A stretch of 64,000 bases of DNA from Evernia prunastri (lineage: Eukaryota > Ascomycota > Lecanoromycetes > Lecanorales > Parmeliaceae): NCBI GenBank assembly GCA_003184365.1, contig NKYR01000055.1, forward strand, positions 124,001-188,000, written 5' to 3'. This document shows, one piece after another, positions 21,694 to 33,229 of this stretch; within the stretch, counting starts at the first letter, position 1, and each line of letters starts with the position of its first letter. Made by a program: the position numbers and the translations under genes. The notes beneath the pieces are model-generated. The model ran no database searches. It was not told the DNA's origin and saw nothing but the letters and a program-made list of their open reading frames with translations.

Positions 21694-23803
21694 CTAGTCA
21701 TCCATCGGTCTCGACCAGAAGTCAGATGTCGTCATCCAACCTTTACGCTTACTTTTAAATAACCACGCGGCTATGCCAATTCCGTTTGTGGAGATGTACT
21801 GGTGTCTGGCATTTCTTCGCCATATCAAGTACTTATTGACCTCCTCTATCAGGAACCAGGTGGTCGCAGTAATCACCAGAGCGACAACCGCTGTGGTCAG
21901 GAAGACCCATAGATTCTTTCCACTTCCATTGAGCTCACTCAGATTCATTCCAAATATCGAAGTTGCAAGGTTGAGCGGAACGTAAACAAAAGCGAGGATT
22001 GTGACTGCGATATAAATGAACATCTCCGTCATCATTGTAGGCTTACTTGTTACTCTTACAGATCTTGACTGCGCTTTGTTAGTTCATAGTGTCTGATACT
22101 GACCATTACTGGTAGGACTGACCTCGTTTTCCTTCCTCGATCTGACGATTTGAAAGCTCAATCGACTTTCTCGATTCCTGCAGCGCCGATTCTCCAACTT
22201 GAAGCTGCAGGTAGTCACGAACCTGTGCTTCCAGCCGAGCTGCTTCCTGTTGGTTTCTTTGGACGTCTCTTGCGACCTTGGGCCAGCATTCTTTCAACTG
22301 CCGAACAGCCGATGTTTGCGAGCGGATATATTCAAGTAGTTGGTCTAAAGCATCACCCTGATCTTCCACCATTGCCCGCAGCCGAACGCGCTGTTCGCGC
22401 AGTTGAGGGATCAGTCTATCCTTCGTAGCGTCAAGCCAGTCAGGGTCCCCCGCAAGTCCCTGCAACGTCTGGTAATTACCACGAATACTCTCACAATAAT
22501 CACGGATTTCAAATATTTTGAGGTACAGCAGGGGAACTAGCGGTTTCAGAGCCAGATCCGTAACAACATCAGCAGGTTCTTTCTCATTCTCGAGACACCA
22601 ATTGAGAAGACGTGCATAGCTTGGATGCACACGATGCTCGTGATTATCGCCTTCCTTACGAGCCATTGTATCATTATGGGGCGTGTAGAATGCAGCTGCT
22701 GGATACCGAAAGGAGGGAGTATCACCAATCTCCTCCTCAACAGAATTCTCCGTTCTGCAATCCTGGAATCTGCGAGCAATGAGAACGATGGGGACCGCAA
22801 CTAGCTTATCAGGGTTGTAGGGTTGCACTACAGTAGCGACGAATGTACCAAGCTTGACAAACTTGGGGTCCCAGTATCGACTACGCCCACCATAGAGAGC
22901 TACAAAAAAGCGCGCATCAATCTTCAAACCCAGCCCAAGCGTGTCAATTATCTCCCAGTCGAATTGGTGGTCAGTGTTCCACAGCACGACCAGGACCGCA
23001 ACGCTGGCCGGCGGTTGCCGCAAGACGGTAATGCTGTCCCTCGCAGATATGCTGGCGCAAATCGTGGCTACCCGAGGCCGGGAGTTATTTCCAGCTGAGA
23101 GGCCAAGTATAGTGATTTTGGAGCCTTGAATGACTAAACCAGAGTTTTCAGGCCGTGTTAACGAGTCTCTTAAGCACTCCATATAGCGATAATGCACACC
23201 GTAAGCTTTAAGGTAGGCGGCATAGGACGAGTATCCTGTTTCAGCTTTCAACAGATCGCGAACCTCATCATCTTTGCTGAGCCGTCGAGACTCTTTACTT
23301 TGACGTTGCAATTCTTCGCTAGGTGGCTTTTCTGGAGAATCTCCAATCCCAATGGAGACCTCGGAGTTGGGAAGATCATGACGCTCAACACTCTCAAGAG
23401 CATCAGAGTGGGAAGCATCGGGACGCTCAGTCCTCTCAAATGCAGCCGACTCAGAAAGGCCGGGACAATCCTCACTCTCAATTGCATCCGGCTGGGCAAG
23501 ATCTTCGATCCCAGTGGGGTCCTCGCAGTTAGGAAGATCTTGACGCTCAATCATCTCAATGTGATCGGATTTGGATGTCTCCTGATGCTGGTTTGTCTCC
23601 ATGGCAGCCGAACGGGAAGGACCAAGGCGTTCGTCACTCTCAATTGAATCCGCCTGGGCAGGATCTTGATGCTCAATCCTCTCAACGGCATCCAAATGGG
23701 AAGGCTGAGGACGCTCCATCGTCCCAATCTCACCCGAGTGGGTAGTATTAGATTGCTCATCGCTCTCACTGGCTGGCAGGCCGTCGTGATGCGTCGTCAT
23801 CAT
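21694..23803 (-). CDS. CorA-like divalent-cation transporter with tandem-duplicated N-terminus
   Basis: Two exons, 23803-22123 and 22073-21694 (donor GTCAGT, acceptor AAAG, phase 1), encode 686 residues. The C-terminus has the CorA topology: one helix (FIYIAVTILAFVYVPLNLATSI) ending in the signature GMN of FGMNLSELNGSG, then a second helix (LWVFLTTAVVALVITATTWFLI). Before it lies a long charged helical region with WLDATKDRLIPQLREQRVRLRAMVEDQ, typical of the CorA stalk. CorA channels carry Mg2+ and related ions as pentamers; whether this fungal branch does so is unknown. The first 165 residues are acidic and contain a 54-residue unit repeated at about 49-101 and 103-155. The acceptor could instead be CGCAG five bases later with another donor. 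The product is otherwise intact. Confidence 0.8.
23339..23659 (-). repeat. In-frame 162-bp tandem duplication within the CorA-like gene
   Basis: Two adjacent 54-codon units encode AQADSIESDERLGPSRSAA... and AQPDAIESEDCPGLSESAA..., both ending in ERxDLPN followed by a GI(E/G)D turn. A partial third copy (DAVERIEHQDP) precedes them. The copies are diverged at the protein level but keep length and frame. Confidence 0.75.
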
Positions 23804-26800
23804 TTCCTGGCAGTCTTGGATGCAGCTGTCTTAATTATCACACCAGTGTCGCTCTCACAGGCAGAGAGGAAGCAAAGAAAGAAAGAAAGAAAGAAAGGAG
23901 GGGGTATTCTGCCATATTTCAGGGGGATCTTTTCTTATGGTTGGTGCTCATGATCACAGACTACGCCGCTTCCACCCTGCACAGATCCGTTCGGGTCGAA
24001 GGTGACTGGCTCACTGTTTTCGTCGCGCATGCCATACTCCACCTTTCGCAGCCTCGAGGACTCGCGCTGCGACGTTCTCGTCCTCTTTCAGTGCGTAGTG
24101 AGTTCGTTGGTAGCGAATAGGCGGTTGGAAGGGAAAGGGGTTTGTGGAGGGTGCAGGGGTAGATGATTAGTAGCACGATCTTTTCTTTGGCGGGATTCTG
24201 TTGAAGGGGAGAGTGTGGGAGCGCACTGAATGTGCACGTGTTACTCTCTTATGCTGATTAGGTTAAGTGGAAACGAATGGATTGATGAGAAAGATCATAT
24301 ATCTGCAGTGGTAGATGGAATGCGTCTGCTTTACTTTACTGCTTGCGCGGCGATTGCGGCTCGTAGCTCGCGCCATAGTGACCGCACTACGCACCGCTTA
24401 CTATTAGAGATAGACACGCCTTGTACATCATGCTGCCATGTCTGATGTGACTTACAAAAGACCTTTTTGCGGGTCGTAGAATGTTAGAGATAGCGGGAAG
24501 GTGTCCCTTAGTATTAGCGAACAGTCGCGGCTTTAAAGATTGCCAGGCAAACCCTCTGGACGTCGCTCGCACGTCCGCTGCATAACATCAAGACATCCTC
24601 GACGCAGGCAAATAGGCCGTAGGAGGTCCACTGCCCTAGGCGAATCTTCACTAATGATGTGCTCTTTGGCTTCTTCGACCATCATGAGCATATGTGACTT
24701 CACTCCGCCATTCATGACGCAATGCCTCCGCCCTGTGTTGATGGAAGGGAGGAGGAAGGGGTGGTCCTTGTGGTTCCCCTTGCGGCACCTGGTCCCGGAG
24801 AAAGGTATCGCTTGCAGGTCTTCCTGATCCGGGAACTTTGTATCCGAATGCCGATTGGAAGGCGTAGGTTCTTGGTACTGTGGTGGATCAGTTGCGGTCT
24901 GGAGTGGAGATCTCTTGCTGTTCAGCTTGTGTTTATGTTCACTTGTTCTCGCCATTATCTGACTGGTCTGCTGGGTGGTGAATTGGAGTTCGGTGATGGG
25001 TTGAATAGGTAAGGAGGCGAAGTCGGGGATTCAGCTGCCGATATTTGTTCCCTCGGGCTCAAAAGGTGGCTTATGTAGCTGCCTATCGGCTCATGATCAG
25101 CTCAAGCTGGTGGCCTGTGGATGATGCTCCTCTCTAAGAGACGCTTGACGTCGAATGGAGAGGAAATGCTTGGGATGCGTACTTGATCACGAGGCTAAGC
25201 CGATTGAACTAAATTCCGACGTGAGTGGTGGTCCTGACCAGTAGTCGGCGGAATGATTCTACCTTCGAGCGGATTCGGAGTTAGCTCTCAGAGGCTTGCG
25301 GCCGTTCAATCACCTATTGCCGCCAGAGCAAGTCCCTGCATTGCATAACAACAGATGCAATTATATCTTCACTCGTAAACCATGGTTCCGCCTCTCCATG
25401 CGCTCGAAATGCAGGCCATATCTGTCTCCTGCCGTTCTATCCGTGATCAAGCTTGCTCGTGTTAGGCGTTAGGCCTTCAGATGTCGAGATACTGGCTCAA
25501 TGGGTTTCGTTATCAAATATATGGCTGTCGATGGCACATCTTGGACGACTCTGCAAGCGCCAAAAATCAGATCTGCCAAACGTCTCTGCCGTTAAGTATT
25601 CCATTGTCCAAGACTTCCGCGGCAATTTGATTGCCAGAGAATGGTTGGACTGTCCATTTCGCTAAGCGCCACTTGGGCGATAGCTAGCCTGTAAGACATC
25701 GCTGGCATCAGCCTGGTCTTCGCCAAAGCCTCGTCGTATTTACACGGAAGTAGATCTCTTTCGTGGGGTTGTCGATCCTAGATGCTGGGTTCATGTCTGC
25801 ACTGGCCAGTGATGGCGTTATTTGACCGTAGTCAGAAAGTAAGCCCGGTGAAGTGGTGAGATCGGGACAAACAGGATGGAGTGTGCGAGAGATGAGATCT
25901 CTGGCTGGGTTAAATAAGAACAGAGGTCCTTGGATGGGCTATACATCCCATGTGCTGGGCTCACGTCTGTGCTGTCCCCGCATTGTATACGCTGCATCAT
26001 ATGTAGGTAGCATTTCAAATCTTGAAAGAGACCTGCCTCATTGGGTCTAGCGAATAAGCTGATGACTAGCGTGCAGTACAAGTGACTTGAGATGCTTGAT
26101 TGGCTGTAGAAATTGCATGAATCCGAACGGAAATTTGAGTTGAGTGAAGCAGCAGATGTAAGATTATGTTTCATCAACATCTCGCAATTTACCACCATCT
26201 CATTAGGATTGGGCCGAGATCTTGCTGCCCCTATTTCAATATTCCCGAAATGGAAAAACCGATCAAGTCCGCAGTGCAGCCTTGACGCTGGCCATGGTGA
26301 AGGTCACTCTGGCTGCAGACCCAGGTTGGTTCAGCCAGCAATTTTCCATAAAGTGAGGCACATTCCGGGCCTGGGTGGGTTTTTCCAGAGGCCACGAAAG
26401 AAATTCATAGGCTGGCGGATTATGCAACTCGTCATGAGGGCGCTAAGGTGATCAGACAATGCAATAAATATTTATTTTTTCTTTGAGGATGCTCACTGCA
26501 TGAGGATCTTCTGACACTGTAAGCTTGGTTTCGCATTGCATTGCTGTACCGCTGGGTAAGGAGGATATGGTGACATTGGTCGAGGAAATACTCCTCCTCA
26601 TAACACTATCAATATTTTATGGTGGTCAGATGAGTGCCCTTGAATTTCCATGACTTTGGTGTGCACGGGGGGTAAGAGTCACAGTAAAACAATTTCAGGG
26701 ATGGGGAAATGAAAGATAGGAGGTTAAGTGCCAATGTTTTTCTCGTTTCATCTGCAAGCACCTGCGGCTTCTTGCATACAAAAGGGCGCTAAAATGCTGC

Positions 26801-27152
26801 AGGTACCGCGCTTATTCTTTCGCCTTCGGGTTTCTCTCCCCTATCGATCTCATTTCACCCACGATTCTCTCGCACATAAAAATCTGCATTCTCTTCTTCT
26901 TCTTCTCTTTCATCCTCTACCTCTACCTCACCTTCAACACCCCCCACCCTTCCACTCTCTTCATCATCAGAGCAGTCGCTCGTTACCTTCCTTCATCTTT
27001 CGAACCCACATTCATTAGAACACACTCTCTCGTTCTCATTCTCATAAGCCCAGGCCGGCTTCGTACAGCTTATTAGACCAACTTCATCAGACCGGTAGCA
27101 CAAAGACTTCCACCTCTTTCACTTCATCAAAGCACCCTCCGCTCCATCAAAC
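23804..27152. other. Long intergenic interval, no convincing gene
   Basis: About 3.3 kb. It begins with a GAAA microsatellite (23876-23897), then mixed DNA. A 140-codon minus-strand frame at 24533-24955 (starts MARTSEHKHK, no signal peptide, no recognisable domain) is the best candidate and remains unsupported. From about 26700 the plus strand becomes pyrimidine-rich and acts as the promoter and leader of the GH128 gene. Confidence 0.5.
26878..27130 (+). promoter_or_regulatory. Pyrimidine-rich promoter/leader of the GH128 gene
   Basis: A long C/T tract (TTCTTCTTCTTCTC and following) starts about 250 bp before the ATG at 27153, with an A/T-rich CATAAAAA just upstream of it. Such CT tracts are typical around transcription starts of strongly expressed fungal genes. 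The leader reaches the ATG through CCATCAAACATGA, a good fungal start context. Confidence 0.45.
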
Positions 27153-28541
27153 ATGAAGCTCAACGTCGCCATCCTGCTTTTGCCAGCAGCCTCCGCCTAC
27201 AGCAAACTCTCAGGCCATCATCACCACAAATCCCACAGCAAGTCTCTCATCGGCACAGCTCCATACGGCTTGAGTAACGGCACCGCCACCTTTGGTAGCT
27301 CAGGGCTCCTCACTGCATCCACTGGCATTGCCGGTAAGGCCATCTACTCCACTGTCGTCATCACCAACGATGCTCCGCACAGCACCATTGTCGTGTCGGG
27401 ACCTGCGTCTCTTGGCGAGGCTGGTGCTTCCCTTCCATTCCCAAGCGCTTGTACGCAAGCCACAGTCATCGTGACCACAGACACGACCGTCACCGTCACC
27501 GTCTCTGCTGTGGAGAGCGGGAGTCAGCCTGTGATCCCCACTCAAGCTCCCGTGCCTATCCAAGCAAACACTTCATTCCCTGTTGAGTCCATCACTGCTT
27601 CTCCCAAAGAGGCGGGCTCCAGCACACTGTTGCCAACAGTGGATTCTGCCATGACACTCGCTGCCCTTGGGTCCAGTCCACCTGTGGCTGACACTCCTTC
27701 AACAGTGGCCACTGCTCCTGTCGTCGTACCCACTTCCAGCACATCCGCAGCAGTCAAAGTAGCAGCAAGCGCAACTCCCGCCGCCGCTGCCGCAGCAGCT
27801 CCAGCCTCCAACTCTACAAAGAGCGCCAAGCGAGGCATCATAGCCAGTGGAGCCGATACCGATGTAACTGTCGCAGCTTTCGCCAACACCAAGGTCTCAT
27901 GGCTCGGCAACTGGTATTCCGGACCTCCACCCAACCTTACTCCAGACATGGGCCTGGAATTTGTCCCTCAGCTGTACGGCCCTAAATACATCGCAGATGG
28001 ATCATGGGCGAGCAACGCCAAGAAGGGTATAGCTGCAGGGGACAAGTACTTCATGAGCTATGGAGAGCCGGCACATTCTGGCATAACCGCTCAGACAGCT
28101 GTCACGGACTGGATGCAGAACATGGAGCCATATGCCGCTCAAGGTGTCTCACTCGGGGCTCCAGGCAATCTCCAAAATCCAGTGGACTTTGAGTGGCTCG
28201 GAACCTTCCTTGACCTGTGCGAGACCGCGGGCTGCACCATTGGGTTTGTGTGTGTTCACTGGTTCTGGACTCCCGGTCCCAGCGGTCAACAAGACTTCAA
28301 GAACGCCGTCAATAACGCTACCAGCTTGGCCAAGGGCAAGCCGGTTTGGGTTGACAACTTCGAAGCAAACGGTGATGCCGAGGGACAGATTGAGTTCCTG
28401 ACCAACATCATTCCATGGTTGGAGGATAACGACTTGGTCGCCCGCTACGGGTACCTGGCCATGAACCGCACACAAGGAGGCTTCCTGCCCGAGACTGGAA
28501 ACGAGCTGTCGGATCTCGGCAAATTCTATGCCACCTTCTGA
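27153..28541 (+). CDS. Secreted GH128 beta-1,3-glucanase (Asl1-like)
   Basis: A single exon encodes 462 residues: a short secretion signal (MKLNVAILLLPAASA), a His-rich start of the mature protein, a Ser/Thr/Ala/Pro-rich, probably O-glycosylated linker to about residue 225, a KR dibasic site, then the catalytic domain from RGIIASG to the end. The domain has the family's course: VSWLGNWYSGPPPNL, GLEFVPQLYG, then SYGEPAHSG (Glu near residue 305 in the acid/base position), FVCVHWFW, and PVWVDNFEANG (Glu near residue 404 in the nucleophile position), ending in RYGYLAMN. GH128 enzymes cut beta-1,3-glucan, and the related yeast Asl1 is wall-linked. The enzyme probably remodels the fungus's own wall. 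The frame is intact and the codon use is tidy. Confidence 0.92.
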   Translation: MKLNVAILLLPAASAYSKLSGHHHHKSHSKSLIGTAPYGLSNGTATFGSSGLLTASTGIAGKAIYSTVVITNDAPHSTIVVSGPASLGEAGASLPFPSACTQATVIVTTDTTVTVTVSAVESGSQPVIPTQAPVPIQANTSFPVESITASPKEAGSSTLLPTVDSAMTLAALGSSPPVADTPSTVATAPVVVPTSSTSAAVKVAASATPAAAAAAAPASNSTKSAKRGIIASGADTDVTVAAFANTKVSWLGNWYSGPPPNLTPDMGLEFVPQLYGPKYIADGSWASNAKKGIAAGDKYFMSYGEPAHSGITAQTAVTDWMQNMEPYAAQGVSLGAPGNLQNPVDFEWLGTFLDLCETAGCTIGFVCVHWFWTPGPSGQQDFKNAVNNATSLAKGKPVWVDNFEANGDAEGQIEFLTNIIPWLEDNDLVARYGYLAMNRTQGGFLPETGNELSDLGKFYATF

Positions 28542-31043
28542 TCAAGAGATGGGAATACTTGGTGCTCTTTATCCATATGGGAGAAATGTCATTGAATGTG
28601 CTGTATGACATGGCATCTTCCTACCGTTCTTGATGTCGAGCGATGTTATGGGGGGAAATACATTTCGATTCTTGCTTCTTGCTGGGTGGACTGGCTTCAC
28701 GAAGACAACCTTTTTCAGTGCTTGCGAATATTGTGACGACGGCATGAAGGACCTTGCATATTGCATGTAGCTTAGCTTAACTCACTTACAGTCCTTACCT
28801 TAATCGAGCTTCTGCAAAGCGCCTTTGTTCCATGTGACCATCGCTGCTAGCATCACCTTATCCCTTTCCACCCACATTGCCCGCACCTTCATCTACCATC
28901 CACAACCACAAAAGGGCTCACGCGCACAATCTCACCTCCTCTCCAGTACCATCCCCAATATTAAGAACACCCTATGTCTCCCTCCATCCGATCTATCACA
29001 CCCATCACAGTTCCATTAAGAAGCAAGAAGTCAAACGATAGAACAAAGGGCATGCGCCTTTTAATGAACAAATCCGCCCCCCTAAACGCTCCACGCGTAT
29101 TCAATTCCGGCAATATCGGCACAGCCCCCCCCCCCCCCCCCTTTACGCGTCCGCCGGGGGGGGTGGTCGGGGCCGGGCTTGAACGAGAACCCAACTTTAA
29201 CCCCTCGGAGCCCCCGAGCTTTGCCGCACACTAGGCGGAGCCAGGCATACTTTACTTTGTTAATGCTGGTCCGCCTAGGTACCTATCTACAACGTCAACA
29301 TGGGTATCTGCGCGTTACCACTTACCAGTAAAGCGAGGATCACGCGATGTGGTGAAGATTTAAGTTGAGCGGGCATAGATGTGCGCGGTGGGGATGCGCT
29401 TGGGAGGGAGGGCGCTGGGAGGGATTGGGTTGAGGGGGAGAGGTTGGGTTAGGGGTTGGTGGGATTGGGGGGAGAGGGAAAAGAGGGTTTGGAGGGAGAG
29501 GGTTTGGAGGGAAGTGGGGTTGGAGGGAAGTGGGGGGCGGGGTGGGTACGAGTATGTGGGTACGAGTATGTGGGTACTGGGTGTGAACCTTTGTCGCGTG
29601 TGGGTGGGTTGGGTTTTCTTGGGGGTTTGGGGGCTGGAGTCTGGAGTCTATCTAGTCTGTCTCTGTCTCTATCTCTCCCTCTGTCTCTCTCCGTCTCTCC
29701 GCCTCTCCGTCTCTATTTACAATGGAATGAAATGTGGTTCTCGGCTTTCAAGCTGCCAGTATATACAGCGCACGATGATCTCATCCACGATGCCACGCGT
29801 ACGCTTATTCTTGTGGGACGGAGCTGGAGAGGGACATTCGGTGCGGGTTGTTAGAGTAGCTACTCTACTCTGCTCTGCTCTACTCTACTCTACTCTACCG
29901 ACGTCATCTTTCTGACGTTTGGGTTTCGTTCGCTGCGGAAGGAGGGGGATTAGCAGTCGTGGAAGCGAGAGTGTGGAACGATGCTAGAGTGGAGTGGGGA
30001 TGCTGGAGTAGGGAGGAAGGGAGTAGGTAGAGTAGGTTGGTGTTCCCCCGCGCTTGACCTCTCCGTCGCATCTTTCGCGCGCTTCGTCTGCCTCTCTCTT
30101 TTCCGCTTCGTGCTGCGTGCTCGTTTCGCCTCGATTTTATCTACCGGTATCACTATCTGCCTCACTGAGGATGTCTCCACGAGGCATGTTCCGCCACCGT
30201 ATCATGCCTCTTTGTGCGCATCCGGGATGCACCGATCTCGAGCGCCTGGTCCCTACTTGTACATGTCCGTTTCATCTCGAGTTTGGATCCGATGATGAAA
30301 TGGTGATGGTTGTCCAGACGCTCCATTTGATTACTCTTGTCTCGTCCGTGATAGAGACATCGTGACCAAGGTCGAGGTTTTTGAACACAAGCTGCGACTG
30401 TGCCGCCTTTGTTGCATTGTGGGACCAAGGCAGATCTAAATGATCGTACTTTATCCGTATGCAGGTTTCAGTACTTCGAGGTAGATATAGGCTTGTAGTC
30501 TCGTGGCATCGATCGCTGAATGGACCTATGAGAGCTGGAATCCTCTATGGGTTTCCGGCTACAGGTCCGTCCGTGCCGTCTCAGCCGCTCGTGTAAATCT
30601 CGGGCGATGTAATGGAGATGCGATGCATCGGGCGACGTGCATATGCAAGGAGGTGGATCACACGTGGTGGCATGGTTGCCTGAGGATCTCGTTGCACTTT
30701 CATCAGGCATCTTCTGTAGCTGCCGTTTCCCTTTTGGATTCCAGCTGCATTCGCTGTCCTGCGTATGATGCACGCTGTGCTTGCTGTAACACGCTTATCT
30801 TACACTTTGCGTACTGGTCTCCCATTCACTGCCTTGCCCGTGCGCTGGGAGCGGCATGCGCTTATATCGGAATTCCCGAATATTCATCGTCGAGGAAAGA
30901 AGGGCTCGTCTCATCTGAAGCCAGGCAACTTGAAGGGGAAACCTCTTCCCTTCTTACCCAAGGTAGTGTGAAATATGTCTAAGATCCCTTCCCCAACGAA
31001 AAGGACAGACTCCTTTTGCTCACTGCTGTGACCTTTCCATTAG
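28542..31043. other. Low-complexity intergenic interval
   Basis: About 2.5 kb. It contains a 17-base C run (29125-29141) followed 15 bases later by an 8-base G run, a G-rich tract (29380-29640), CTCTGTCT pyrimidine repeats (29640-29710) and CTCTA pentamer repeats (29855-29898). A 159-codon plus-strand frame at 30503-30982 has no recognisable domain and is not accepted. Confidence 0.55.
29855..29898. repeat. CTCTA/CTCTG pentanucleotide repeat
   Basis: About eight consecutive ACTCT/GCTCT units on the plus strand in non-coding DNA. Confidence 0.85.
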
Positions 31044-32018
31044 CCTACGAAGCCTCAGTCCGTTGTCGAACATCCCTGGTCTAGAGGGTACGCATTGGTC
31101 GAGGCTCGGATCTTCAACGGCTAAGATTTCAGACGAACACTCGTCTGCGTGGACACGGGCGCGGCCGTCGCCTGCGTCGACGACCGCCTGATCAAAGCCT
31201 TCCGCTTGCCCACCGAACCCGCAACCACAAGGACGTATTCCGGCATCACGGGCAGGACGGCCAGCAACACCTGCGCGACGTTCCCGGTCGAGATCGGAGG
31301 CAGGGAGATCCGGGTCCATGCCACGGTGCTGCCGGCGTTGGACGCGGGGCTCCTGCTGGGAATGAACACGCTGCAGGCGTACGATGTCGACGTGCTCGCC
31401 GCGAAGGCGGTCGTCCGGATCGCCGGGACGAAGGTCCCGATGGTGAATAGGCGGATCACGATGCGTGAATACCGCGCCATCAGGAGGAACCGCGTGTACA
31501 GGAAGATGCGGAAGATCCTTTCCTTTTTCCTACTGTTTGCGCTTGTGTCGTCGGCCGTCGCTGCCGTCGGGCTTCAAGGGCGTGCATCCACGCTGACGAG
31601 ACGCTTGCGCCGGGGCGAGATGCTGGCTCGGGACGATTTCCTCTACGTCTTGGGGAGCGTGGACGGGAGGGAAGGGAGGCGGTGGCGGGGGCAGGTGACG
31701 GAGGACGAGTGGCGGAATGCCCGCTGGGACGCGTACTGCCGGAACGAGGACGTCGATGTCGTCCTAAGCGAGCGGTTCGGGGAGAAGATCAGCACGGTGC
31801 CGCTGTTGAGGTGGGAACGGGAGCCTGAGGAGGCGGCGGTGATGCTGTTTTGGGAGATGCTGGGGAGGTGGGGGCGGGGTGAGAGGGGTTTCGATTATGT
31901 GGCGATGTTTGGGGGCGAGGGATTTGAGGAATGGAGTATCTGGGATGATATGAAGTGGGTTTGGGAGGACTTGACCTGGAGGTGGAGACCTCCGCCTGGC
32001 GACGATCAGCGGTCATGA
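31044..32018 (+). pseudogene. Retropepsin-like aspartic protease domain fused to a membrane segment and unknown C-terminus; start region disrupted
   Basis: A GC-rich frame of 290 codons begins in the middle of a retropepsin fold: LVCVDTGAAVACVDD is the active-site DTGA loop, TYSGITGRTASNT the flap region, and ALDAGLLLGMNTLQAYDVDV the closing hydrophobic-Gly strand. A basic stretch, a hydrophobic helix (ILSFFLLFALVSSAVAAVGL) and about 140 unassigned acidic/Trp-rich residues follow. No ATG precedes DTGA. The same frame continues upstream as ALVEARIFNG and DFRRT, interrupted by TAA at 31122-31124, and is closed by TAG at 31041. Alternatively a 50-nt intron (about 31087-31131, GTACGC...TTTCAG) would bypass the TAA, but it deletes the strand before DTGA. 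No reverse transcriptase or integrase lies nearby, so this is a solo protease gene or relic. Confidence 0.55.
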
Positions 32019-32428
32019 GTATGTGGATTTTTGATCAAATACCACGGAAGGGTCGTGCTGGGAACGTCAATAGCTTCGGGCATTTCTTTCTTGTTGTTGC
32101 TGTAGGTACAAATTGTGATAACCTCCTGGTCTGACCAGTGCTTCGTTTCATCAATCGTTGCGAACAAGAACGTCTTTTCGCCTCCAACATTTCTCTCCGA
32201 ATAAGCGGCTGAGGTGAGGTCGTGATCGGTACTTTCTCTGGAAATCTCGTCCTTTGGCACCTCATATCTGGTAATCATCTTTTGCTCTGAGAATGCTTGC
32301 TGGGAGTACAATCCATGCCATGTCAAGGCGAACGAACGCGTCCACATAGGCATCACTAAACGAAGAGACCGCGCTCTGCGTAGTGGGATATCCAAGCAGA
32401 AATACACTTCCTTGTAGGCATGAGCGAC
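32006..32428 (-). pseudogene. C-terminal fragment of an unrecognised protein-coding gene
   Basis: A frame of 141 codons starts at a good acceptor (CTTCCAG at 32429-32435) and reads VAHAYKEVYFCLDIPLRRAR, MWTRSFALTWHGLYSQQAF and FATIDETKHWSDQEVITICT, ending in PWYLIKNPHTHDR. It has natural amino-acid composition over its whole length, unlike the shadow frames around it. No matching upstream exon could be found; the frame at 32779-32483 begins with ATG but shows no link. I suspect the last exon of a decayed gene. It overlaps the end of the retropepsin frame by 13 bp on the other strand. Confidence 0.4.
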
Positions 32429-33229
32429 CTGGAAGATGAGCAGCGAGGCCCAGTGTACTGGTCAAATGGTGGACGAAAATTACTATGTAGAGTGCGTGAT
32501 TTGTCTCCTTCCTATGCTGTGAATCGAACACTTCTCGTTTACGGACTGGATAGGATTGTCATAATAACACGCTCCGTGAAGGCTAGCACAATACGCCGTC
32601 AGACGACTTGATTGACAACTCGCTGGCGAGTAGGGGAACAGAGTTCTGTCTGTGATCTCTCTTTTTTTGTGGTAAGTTAGGACTGGGATTAGGAGATCGC
32701 GCGGCACGTTGATGGCCCTTGGGTCGAATGCAGCGCTTTCGCAGAATGCTTTTCGTGGTATGAGGCTGTGAGTAGACATGTTGGTACTGTTGTTCGAGGA
32801 CTTGGGGGGGGGGGCGCTTTACGCTCTGCTTTTGCGTGGGGGTACTTTTGGGCTTGTTGTCCGTGGGGGGCTTTTCTTGGCTTTGTCGTATGACAAGATG
32901 GTAGAATGTAGGAAATGGTTGCTCTTTAGGAGGATCTACTTAGATTTCCAATCGGGACTCGGCTCAGACCAAAGGTGGAGGCGAAATATTGGATTTCATT
33001 TGTTATATACATTCTCATCAGCTAGATATATACGCGTATATCATCGGCATCGAATCGTACAAGTCATGCTCACAACACTTCGTTCCCATTACACTATTCG
33101 ATGATCCACCTGCTCCACCTCACGTTGGACATGAATAGCATCCACCGGCAGCTCCGCTTGCTCTACGCCAATGACCCTCTTATCGCCCCTCCCCACGAGA
33201 TTCGTCCGATGAGCATGCTCCATCGGCCG
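32429..33229. other. Intergenic, possible gene remnants
   Basis: About 800 bp between two disrupted minus-strand genes. A 98-codon minus frame (32779-32483) starts with ATG but lacks motifs. A 10-base G run lies at 32807-32816. Nothing else could be supported. Confidence 0.4.

Noticed and set aside
24533..24955. 140-codon minus-strand frame starting MARTSEHKHK
   Set aside because: No domain, no signal, no conserved motif, and an overlapping opposite-strand frame of similar length.
30503..30982. 159-codon plus-strand frame upstream of the retropepsin gene
   Set aside because: No recognisable domain, odd Cys/His/Trp scatter typical of chance translation; no splice link to the retropepsin frame found.
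31044..32018. Complete LTR retrotransposon
   Set aside because: Only a protease-like domain is present; no reverse transcriptase, RNase H, integrase or LTR pair was seen in the surrounding sequence.
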